Of a stretch of DNA of 64,000 nt, positions 54,651-64,000 are shown piece after piece. Both the position numbers and the translations under genes were made by a program. The notes beneath the pieces were generated by a model that saw only the letters and a list, made by a program, of their open reading frames with translations, ran no database searches and was not told the DNA's origin. This stretch comes from Microglena sp. YARC. Lineage: Eukaryota > Chlorophyta > Chlorophyceae > Chlamydomonadales > Chlamydomonadaceae. Position 1 is the first letter of the stretch, and the number at the start of each line of letters is the position of its first letter. The DNA lies in contig CM039462.1 of NCBI GenBank assembly GCA_022414725.1, forward strand, positions 72,627,837 through 72,691,836, written 5' to 3'.

Positions 54651-54975
54651 GGTATATAATTTTTTTTTTTTTGTTACATCGGTTTCTTTGGTTATCATTG
54701 TATGGCATTAGGTTCCTATTCCCGGATCGGGTTTTCTATACCGTTGTTACCCATCTTTGATATTCGGTTTTCATCCTTTTCTAACTTGGCAAATTTTGGT
54801 TTTTGCCGTGTTTCATTCCTTCCTATAAACCTTTGGGTTTCCATTTGAAGTTCTCTCGAATTTTCGGAGTTCTTTGATTTTTTTTTTTTTTTTTCAATCT
54901 GTTACATATAGTTCTATGTCACCAGTGCCATAGGTGGAGAAGTAGTATTGTATGTCACCTGTGTCATAGGTGGAG
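54651..54975 (+). other. copia 3' untranslated region with duplicated polypurine tract
   Basis: Includes two T-runs (54661-54672, and a longer one before CAATCTGTTAC) and a two-copy tandem repeat, TATGTCACC(A/T)GTG(C/T)C then ATAGGTGGAG, whose second copy abuts the 3' LTR. AGGTGGAG is the candidate polypurine tract. Copy 1 has the same structure at 14896-15228 in reverse. Confidence 0.8.
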
Positions 54976-55277
54976 TGTCAGCATGAATTGCGGTGCTCTC
55001 ACGCGTTTTATGACTTGGTGACTACTTATGTACTTCCTTAGAACTATCGGTCCAGACAGTACTATGTCAGCTTACTGTTGACTGCGTCATCGGTTCTTCT
55101 GACACGCGCTGTCTAACCTGTACCCTGATCAGGTTCCAGGCTACCGCCCCCCTTTCCTCCGCTGGTGTCCCTTTATGGTTCCACTATCTTTTGTAATAAT
55201 TATTCTCGTCTCCGCATTTATAGATTGGCGTGCTGCACACACTAAGTCCACTCTCCGGAGTGTTATCCAAGCTGATA
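54976..55277 (+). repeat. 3' LTR of copia copy 2
   Basis: 302 bp; differs from the 5' LTR only by an extra C in the CCGCCCCCC run, as far as I can see. Confidence 0.95.
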
Positions 55278-56169
55278 CCCGTCTCAGCCAAAGTGACTTG
55301 CTATTTATAGCTATCTAAGTACCCATCGTTCCTTCTGCGGAGCTGCGAAGCTACACAAGTAAGAACTAACTCGCTAACCAAGAAGGTGACACTACCCTGA
55401 GAAGCTGCAGAGCTTCGACCAACGCAGCTTTCAGATTCGTGCTTCGACCTAGGGGGCAGCGGCGTTGCACAATGTAGCCACTTATCTCCATTCTCCATGG
55501 CCAGGCGCAACTCTAGGCCCAGCCATTCCAAATCATGGGCAGAGCGGCTATTGAGACCCTATGCTCACCCACGGTATTCTCCCAAAGCACATGCCACATG
55601 CGCTCCCTAACTGCGCTACTTTCGTGTCATACCCACACAACGCATAACCACCCGGCCAGCCCAATGCATGCCGACCCACGCTACAGGCATCCACCCCGAC
55701 ACACCCGACCACCTACCCGCGTCGGGTGCAGCCCAGACCTGAACGGCTCATACTGCCCAGCCCACACATGCAACACCTTCTCAAAATCCCTAAAAATTAA
55801 TCCGACCTCTGGTCGATCTCATTTTTCTGCATCAAATTATTGCAACTGAAGCCAACCTTCATGTATGCTCTGCATGACAGTAAAAGCACGTTCAAGACTG
55901 CTTTAAACAGCAACACTGCAAAATGTCCATTGTTTGTTTGTTTGTTACTTTGTTGTTACTTTGTTACTTTGATTACTTGAAAGCAACAAGGCTACAACAT
56001 AAGTACATATCTGACCGCCCGTACATAAGCTTATAATTCCAAAAACCAACAGCTCAGGGGGCGGTCAATATAGTTACCGCCCTCAATGTAGGAGAGACTC
56101 AAGAGTTACACCGAGTCACACAAACTCACAAACTTGTCAAAAACTAGTGTCAAAACTAGCGTCACGTGA

Positions 56170-56655
56170 TATTCGCCTCCGCTACCAGAATCTGTTTACA
56201 GATATTTATAGGCATGTCCATGAGGAAACCGACTTAACCGTATGGAATGTGGAATTCTGCGATTCCACATTCAGAACCTTTATGAATGGAAATGGCACTA
56301 AGTCTTTTTCGAGCAACCTAGCCGACTATCTTTCTACTTGTAGAAGAGCAAGACAGGAAGCCCTGGACTGCTTAGTGGCACCGTAATTTATTATCCCTTT
56401 TTTTTCTTCTTGAGACTTCTCATTTGTTAGCTTCTTACCTCCGCCACTGTAAGTGGTTGAGATCTGGGTCCTGCTCTAAGGGGTTTAATACCTACGCCAC
56501 CAAAACGGTGGTTGGGAGTTTGGTTTGTTTGTCCTCGACACACCCCTGATGTAATGGGGTTTTTTGCTTTGTGGGTGCTTTTTCTTTTTGTTTAAAGCAC
56601 AGAGTCTCATACACCCTCGCGGTGTCAAGTAGACTTTAACATGTAATGTAATGTA
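56170..56655 (+). mobile_element. 5'-truncated non-LTR retrotransposon (486 bp)
   Basis: Inserted in an A half with a 6-bp target duplication ACGTGA (56164-56169 and 56656-56661). The insert begins in the coding region: a 72-codon C-terminal frame (RLRYQNLFTDIYRHVHEETD ... ARQEALDCLVAP) ends at a TAA near 56386. A 3' UTR follows with three short hairpins (CCACC/GGTGG at 56497-56511, ACCCC/GGGGT at 56542-56560, ACACC/GGTGT at 56611-56625). The tail is an ATGTA pentamer repeat (56640-56655). A 5' truncation plus microsatellite tail is typical of target-primed integration. The protein end is not recognised, and it is not the Dualen-like element or the 2987 remnant. Confidence 0.85.
56386..56655 (+). 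other. 3' UTR of the truncated LINE with three stem-loops
   Basis: Three 5-bp stems with 5-9-base loops are spaced over ~130 bp before the ATGTA tail. LINE RT often recognises a 3' stem-loop; which of these, if any, is used is not known. Confidence 0.5.
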
Positions 56656-59600
56656 ACGTGAGTGTAATAAAAACGAGTAACCGGGTGAAGAGCCATTTAG
56701 CCCTGAAGGGTTCGCGTAGAAAGAACCGTCCTTCACAAGCCAACTGTCCATGCAACATGCAACATGCAACATTCGCGTTTCCGTCCGACCCTGAGCCATC
56801 GCCTGCAAACTCCCATCGCGGCCGGACCTGCTACTTGCGCGCAACGTGCAAATTGCGCAAATGCTAACTTCGAACTACGCAATTGAATTGAACTGGTGCT
56901 CTTCCAACCTCTGAATCTGCCAATCTTGTTATTAATAGCATGCCTTAGTACTGATCATTCGTTCTGCAGACCTGCGAAGCTTCAAAATTAATTACTATCT
57001 GCCCAAGTGGTAACACCACCCTGCGAACCCGTGGAGCCTGGACCAGCGCAGCTTTGAGCTACGTGCTCTGACCTAGGGGGTATCGCCTGCAACCTGCTGG
57101 ACGTGCTACTTGCGGACGTGGAAATTGAGCATATGCTGACCTTCGACCTGCGGTAATTGATAACTGGTGCACTTCCGACCCCCGTCTCTGCCAAAGTGAC
57201 TTGCTATTTATAGCTACCTAAGTACCCATCGTTCCTTCTGCGGAGCTGCGAAGCTACACAAGTAAGAACTAACTCGCTACCAAGATGGTGACACTACCCT
57301 GAGAAGCTGCTGAGCTTCGACCAACGCAGCTTTCAGATTCGTGCTTCGACCTAGGGGGCAGCGGCGTTGCACAATGGTAGCCACTTATCTCCATTCTCCA
57401 TGGCCAGGCGCAACTCTAGGCCCAGCCATTCCAAATCATGGGCAGAGCGGCTATTGAGACCCTATGCTGACCTATTCTCCCAAAGCACATGCCACATGCG
57501 CTCTCAAACCGCGCTACATTCGTGTCATACCCACACAACGCATAACCACCCGGCCAGCCCATTGCATGCCGACCCACGCTACAGGTGTCCACCCCGACAC
57601 ACCCCAACCCCCCGCGTCGGGTGCAGCCCAGACCTGAACGGCTCAGTGCCCAGCCCACACAAGCAACACCGTGTCAAAAATCCCTAAAATCAACCCGACA
57701 TCTGATTGGTCTCATTTTTTTTGCATCAAATTCTTACAACTACAGCCAACCTTCATGTATGCTTTGCATGACAGCATAGGCACGTTCAATACTGCTTTAA
57801 AATGGCAACCCTGCAAAATGTCCCTTATTTGTTTGTTTGTTACGCTTATTATAGCGAGTCTATTAGCAACAAGGCTACAACATAAGTACATAAGTGACCG
57901 CCCATACATAAGCTTATAATTCCAAAAACCAACAGCTCAGGGGGCGGTCAATATAGTTACCGCCCTCAATGTAGGAGAGACTCAAGAGTTACACCGAGTC
58001 ACACAAACTCAAAACTTGTCAAAAAGGGGGCCGACCAACTAGCGTCACGTGAGTGTAACAAAAACGAGTAACCGGATGCGGAGTCGTGGGAACCTAAAGG
58101 GTTCGCGTCCGCCGCAAGCCAACTGTCCATGCGACATTCGCGTTTCCGTCCGACCCTGAGCCATCGCCTGCAAACTCCCATCGCGCTGGACCTGTTACTT
58201 GCGCGCAACGTGCAAATTGCGCAAATGCTACTTTGAACTTCCAACTACGCAACGTGCAAGTTCCAACTACTCAACGTGCAAGTTCCAATTACGCAATTCA
58301 ATTGAACTGGTGCTCTTCCAACCTCTGAATCTGCTAAGGTGACTTGCTAGTAATAGCCTGCCTCAGTACTTCGCTTTCGTCATGCAGACCTGCGAGGCTT
58401 CAAAATTAATCACTATCTACCCAAGTGGGTAACACCCCCCTGCGAACCTGTGGAGCTGGACCAGCGCAGCTTCGACCTTCGTGCTCTGACCTAGGGGGCC
58501 ATCGCCTGCAACCTGCTGGACGTGCTACTTGCGAACGTGGAAAGTGTGCAAATGCTGACCTTCGAACTGCGCAATTGAATTGAACTGGTGCTCTTCCAAC
58601 CTCTGAATCTGCCAATCTTGCTATTAATAGCATACCTCAGTACTGATCATTCGTTCTGCAGACCTGCGAAGCTTCAAAATTAATTACTATCTGCCCAAGT
58701 GGGTAACACCACCCTGCGAACCTGTGGAGTTTGGACCAGCGCAGCTTTGAGCTACGTGCTCTGACCTAGGGGCATCGCCTGCAACCTGCTGGACGTGCTA
58801 CTTGCGGACGTGGAAATTGAGCATATGCTGACCTTCGACCTGCGGAATTGATAACTGGTGCACTTCCGACCCCGTCTCAGCCAAAGTGACTTGCTATTTA
58901 TAGCTATCTAAGTACCCATCGTTCCTTCTGCGGAGCTGCGAAGCTACACAAGTAAGAACTAACTCGCTAACCAAGAAGGTGACACTACCCTGAGAAGCTG
59001 CAGAGCTTCGACCAACGCAGCTTTCAGATTCGTGCTTCGACCTAGGGGGCAGCGGCGTTGCACAATGGTAGCCACTTATCTCCATTCTCAGGGCCAGGCG
59101 CAACTCTAGGCCCAGCCATTCCAAATCATGGGCAGAGCGGCTATTGAGACCCTATGCTCACCCACGGTATTCTCCCAAAGCACATGCCACATGCGCTCCC
59201 TAACTGCGCTACTTTCGTGTCATACCCACACAACGCATAACCACCCGGCCAGCCCAATGCATGCCGACCCACGCTACAGGTGTCCACCCCGACACACCCG
59301 ACCACCCACCCGCGTCGGGTGCAGCCCAGACCTGAACGGCTCATACTGCCCAGCCCACACATGCAACACCTTCTCAAAATCCCCTAAAATTAATCCGACC
59401 TCTGGTCGATCTCATTTTTCTGCATCAAATTATTGCAACTGAAGCCAACCTTCATGTATGCTCTGCATGACAGTAAAAGCACGTTCAAGACTGCTTTAAA
59501 CAGCAACACTGCAAAATGTCCATTGTTTGTTTGTTTGTTACTTTGTTGTTACTTTGTTACTTTGATTACTTGAAAGCAACAAGGCTACAACATAAGTACA

Positions 59601-62600
59601 TATCTGACCGCCCGTACATAAGCTTATAATTCAAAAAACCAACAGCTCAGGGGGCGGTCAATATAGTTACCGCCCTCAATGTAGGAGAGACTCAAGAGTT
59701 ACACCGAGTCACACAAACTCAAAAAATTGTCAAAAACTAGTGTCAAAACTAGCGTCACGTGAGTGTAATAAAAACGAGTAACCGGGTGAAGAGCCATTTA
59801 GCCTGAAGGTTCGCGTAGAAAGAACCGTCCTTCACAAGCCAACTGTCCATGCAACATGCAACATGCAACATTCGCGTTTCCGTCCGACCCTGAGCCATCG
59901 CCTGCAAACTCCCATCGCGGCCAGACCTGCTACTTGCGCGCAACGTGCAAATTGCGCAAATGGTAACTTCGAACTACGCAATTGAATTGAACTGGTGCTC
60001 TTCCAACCTCTGAATCTGCCAATCTTGTTATTAATAGCATGCCTTAGTACTGATCATTCGTTCTGCAGACCTGCGAAGCTTCAAAATTAATTACTATCTG
60101 CCCAAGTGGGTAACACCACCCTGCGAACCCGTGGAGCCTGGACCAGCGCAGCTTTGAGCTACGTGCTCTGACCTAGGGGGGTATCGCCTGCAACCTGCTG
60201 GACTTGCTACTTGCGAACGTGGAAATTGAGCATATGCTGACCTTCGACCTGCGGAATTGATTACTGGTGCACTTCCGACCCCCGTCTCTGCCAAAGTGAC
60301 TTGCTATTTATAGCTACCTAAGTACCCATCGTTCCTTCTGCGGAGCTGCGAAGCTACACAAGTAAGAACTAACTCGCTACCCAAGAAGGTGACACTACCC
60401 TGAGAAGCTGCTGAGCTTCGACCAACGCAGCTTTCAGATTCGTGCTTCGACCTAGGGGGCAGCGGCGTTGCACAATGGTAGCCAATTATCTCCATTCTCC
60501 ATGGCCAGGCGCAACTCTAGGCCCAGCCATTCCAAATCATGGGCAGAGCGGCTATTGAGACCCTATGCTCACCCACGGTATTCTCCCAAAGCACATGCCA
60601 CATGCGCTCTCAAACCGCGCTACATTCGTGTCATACCCACACAACGCATAACCACCCGGCCAGCCCATTGCATGCCGACCCACGCTACAGGCATCCACCC
60701 CGACACACCCCAACCCCCCGCGTCGGGTGCAGCCCAGACCTGAACGGCTCATACTGCCCAGCCCACACAAGCAACACCGTGTCAAAAATCCCTAAAATCA
60801 ACCCGACATCTGATTGGTCTCATTTTTTTTGCATCAAATTCTTACAACTACAGCCAACCTTCATGTATGCTTTGCATGACAGCATAGGCACGTTCAATAC
60901 TGCTTTAAAATGGCAACCCTGCAAAATGTCCCTTATTTGTTTGTTTGTTACGCTTATTTAGCGAGTCTATTAGCAACAAGGCTACAACATAAGTACATAA
61001 GTGACCGCCCATACATAAGCTTATAATTCCAAAAACCAACAGCTCAGGGGGCGGTCAATATAGTTACCGCCCTCAATGTAGGAGAGACTCAAGAGTTACA
61101 CCGAGTCACACAAACTCAAAACTTGTCAAAAAGGGGGCCGACCAACTAGCATCACGTGAGTGTAACAAAAACGAGTAACCGGATGCGGAGTCGTGGGGAA
61201 CCATTAAAGGGTTCGCGTCCGCCGCAAGCCAACTGTCCATGCGACATTCGCGTTTCCATCCGACCCTGAGCCATCGCCTGCAAACTCCATCGCGGCTGGA
61301 CTGTTACTTGCGCGCAACGTGAATTGCGCAAATGCTAACTTTGAACTTCCAACTACGCAACGTGCAAGTTCCAACTACTCAACGTGCAAGTTCCAATTAC
61401 GCAATTCAAATTGAAACTGGTGCTCTTCCAACCTCTGAATCTGCTAAGGTGACTTGCTAGTAATAGCCTGCCTCAGTACTTCGCTTTCGTCATGCAGACC
61501 TGCGAGGCTTCAAAATTAATCACTATCTACCCAAGTGGGTAACACCCCCCTGCGAACCTGTGGAGCTTGGACCAGCGCAGCTTCGACCTTCGTGCTCTGA
61601 CCTAGGGGGCCATCGCCTGCAACCTGCTGGACGTGCTACTTGCGAACGTGGAAAGTGTGCAAATGCTGACCTTCGAACTGCGCAATTGAATTGAACTGGT
61701 GCTCTTCCAACCTCTGAATCTGCCAATCTTGCTATTAATAGCATACCTCAGTACTGATCATTCGTTCTGCAGACCTGCGAGCTTCAAATTAATTACTATC
61801 TGCCAAGTGGTAACACCACCCTGCGAACCTGTGGAGTTTGGACCAGCGCAGCTTTGAGCTACGTGCTCTGACCTAGGGGGCATCGCCTGCAACCTGCTGG
61901 ACGTGCTACTTGCGGACGTGGAAATTGAGCATATGCTGACCTTCGACCTGCGGAATTGATAACTGGTGCACTTCCGACCCCCGTCTCAGCCAAAGTGACT
62001 TGCTATTTATAGCTATCTAAGTACCCATCGTTCCTTCTGCGGAGCTGCGAAGCTACACAAGTAAGAACTAACTCGCTAACCAAGAAGGTGACACTACCCT
62101 GAGAAGCTGCAGAGCTTCGACCAACGCAGCTTTCAGATTCGTGCTTCGACCTAGGGGCAGCGGCGTTGCACAATGGTAGCCACTTATCTCCATTCTCAGG
62201 GCCAGGCGCAACTCTAGGCCCAGCCATTCCAAATCATGGCAGAGCGGCTATTGAGACCCTATGCTCACCCACGGTATTCTCCCAAAGCACATGCCACATG
62301 CGCTCCTAACTGCGCTACTTTCGTGTCATACCCACACAACGCATAACCACCCGGCCAGCCCAATGCATGCCGACCCACGCTACAGGCATGCCACCCCGAC
62401 ACACCCGACCACCCACCCGCGTCGGGTGCAGCCCAGACCTGAACGGCTCATACTGCCCAGCCCACACATGCAACACCTTCTCAAAATCCCCTAAAATTAA
62501 TCCGACCTCTGGTCGATCTCATTTTTCTGCATCAAATTATTGCAACTGAAGCCAACCTTCATGTATGCTCTGCATGACAGTAAAAAGCACGTTCAAGACT

Positions 62601-64000
62601 GCTTTAAACAGCAACACTGCAAAATGTCCATTGTTTGTTTGTTTGTTACTTTGTTGTTACTTTGTTACTTTGATTACTTGAAAGCAACAAGGCTACAACA
62701 TAAGTACATATCTGACCGCCCGTACATAAGCTTATAATTCAAAAAAACCAACAGCTCAGGGGCGGTCAATATAGTTACCGCCCTCAATGTAGGAGAGGAC
62801 TCAAGAGTTACACCGAGTCACACAAACTCAAAAAATTGTCAAAACTAGTGTCAAAACTAGCGTCACGTGAGTGTAATAAAAACGAGTAACCGGGTGAAGA
62901 GCCATTTGCCCTGAAGGGTTCGCGTAGAAAGAACCGTCCTTCACAAGCCAACTGTCCATTGCAACATGCAACATGCAACATTCGCGTTTCCGTCCGACCC
63001 TGAGCCATCGCCTGCAAACTCCCATCGCGGCCAGACCTGCTACTTGCGCGCAACGTGCAAATTGCGCAAATGCTAACTTCGAACTACGCAATTGGAATTG
63101 AAACTGGTGCTCTTCCAACCTCTGAATCTGCCAATCTTGTTATTAATAGCATGCCTTAGTACTGATCATTCGTTCTGCAGACCTGCGAAGCTTCAAAAAT
63201 TAATTACTATCTGCCCAAGTGGGTAACACCACCCTGCGAACCGTGGAGCCTGGACCAGCGCAGCTTTGAGCTACGTGCTCTGACCTAGGGGGGTATCGCC
63301 TGCAACCTGCTGGACTTGCTACTTGCGAACGTGGAAATTGAGCATATGCTGACCTTCGACCTGCGGAATTGATTACTGGTGCACTTCCGACCCCCGTCTC
63401 TGCCAAAGTGACTTGCTATTTATAGCTACCTAAGTACCCATCGTTCCTTCTGCGGAGCTGCGAAGCTACACAATTAAGAACTAACTCGCTACCAAGAAGG
63501 TGACACTACCCTGAGAAGCTGCTGAGCTTCGACCAACGCAGCTTTCAGATTCGTGCTTCGACCTAGGGGGCAGCGGCGTTGCACAATGGTAGCCAATTAT
63601 CTCCATTCTCCATGGCCAGGCGCAACTCTAGGCCCAGCCATTCCAAATCATGGGCAGAGCGGCTATTGAGACCCTATGCTCACCCACGGTATTCTCCCAA
63701 AGCACATGCCACATGCGCTCTCAAACCGCGCTACATTCGTGTCATACCCACACAACGCATAACCACCCGGCCAGCCCATTGCATGCCGACCCACGCTACA
63801 GGCATCCACCCCGACACACCCCAACCCCCCGCGTCGGGTGCAGCCCAGACCTGAACGGCTCAGTGCCCAGCCCACACAAGCAACACCGTGTCAAAAATCC
63901 CTAAAATCAACCCGACATCTGATTGGTCTCATTTTTTTTTGCATCAAATTCTTACAACTACAGCCAACCTTCATGTATGCTTTGCATGACAGCATAGGCA

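Larger units (their letters stand above)
48434..55277 (+). mobile_element. Ty1/copia LTR retrotransposon, copy 2 (6,844 bp)
   Basis: Same family as copy 1, in the opposite orientation. LTRs at 48434-48734 and 54976-55277 begin TGTCAGC and end GCTGATA. The 5-bp target-site duplication is CCCGT (48429-48433 and 55278-55282), and the uninterrupted target is seen in other B halves as GACCCCCGTCTCAGCC. The LTRs differ by one C in a run of five or six. Gag and pol differ from copy 1 by a handful of substitutions but by many 1-2 bp length changes. Insertion age must be very recent, unless homogenised. Confidence 0.97.
55278..64000. repeat. A/B satellite array, right block
   Basis: Resumes the B half cut by copia copy 2. 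A starts near 56074 (interrupted by a LINE insertion, 56170-56655), B near 57958, A near 59669, B near 61064 and A near 62775, which continues past the window edge. The A halves at 59669 and 62775 carry B-type patches around 60560-60760 and 63670-63800. The same GGGCGGT...ACCGCCC hairpin marks each half boundary. Confidence 0.95.

Noticed and set aside
12256..64000. Recurring 60-150 aa open frames in the satellite (for example near 26445-26900 plus, 29296-29523 minus)
   Set aside because: The frames are broken or shifted by 1-bp changes in other copies, have no domains and mirror one another on both strands; they follow repeat composition rather than coding selection.

Overview
The window looks like nuclear DNA of a green alga (Chlorophyta), though no gene here fixes the species. 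The reasons are short phase-0 exons with GT(A/G)AG donors, CCCTAAA telomere-like motifs, a copia-class LTR retrotransposon present twice, and a non-LTR retrotransposon whose domain set (cysteine protease, APE endonuclease, RT, RNase H, PD-(D/E)XK endonuclease) matches the Dualen/RandI clade first described in Chlamydomonas. A prasinophyte-type alga is only a guess. No bacterial operons, rRNA, tRNA or CRISPR were seen. LAYOUT. (1) 1-12,255: intron-rich, repeat-rich DNA. I can support six short coding exons, all on the minus strand: a presequence-like first exon at 2139-2381, two exons of a likely glycosyltransferase at 5957-6181 and 5116-5469, and three phase-0 exons of an unknown gene at 11201-11284, 10427-10582 and 9297-9455. 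Around them lie minisatellites, a MITE-like inverted-repeat family with three full copies and one solo end, a LINE remnant and a 175-bp G/A-only tract. (2) 12,256-64,000: one large satellite array with a period of about 3.1 kb. Each period has two related halves, A (about 1.39 kb) and B (about 1.72 kb), which are themselves built from diverged ~250-bp monomers. The array is interrupted by four insertions: copia copy 1 (14,594-21,456, minus), a 9.7-kb Dualen-like element (33,946-43,649, plus), copia copy 2 (48,434-55,277, plus) and a 5'-truncated LINE (56,170-55-56,655, i.e. 56,170 to 56,655). The copia copies and the short LINE have clear target-site duplications (5, 5 and 6 bp). HOW THE PARTS WORK TOGETHER. 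The copia element encodes gag (N-terminal Pro-rich region, C-terminal zinc knuckle) and pol (protease, integrase, RT, RNase H) in one frame, separated by a single UAG followed by CAG; both copies keep this. The Dualen-like element carries, in order, a hydrophobic and Cys-containing 5' region, a Josephin-type cysteine protease, an acidic SUMO-binding-like motif with a basic nuclear-localisation-like stretch, APE endonuclease, RT, a long unassigned spacer, RNase H and a C-terminal restriction-like nuclease. Most broken frames in all elements are 1-2 bp length changes, many in homopolymers, with few substitutions between the two copia copies. Residual long-read error is therefore a serious alternative to true decay. 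The most interesting items are the Josephin/SIM/NLS block, the conserved gag-UAG-pol junction and the A/B satellite with its alternative hairpins.
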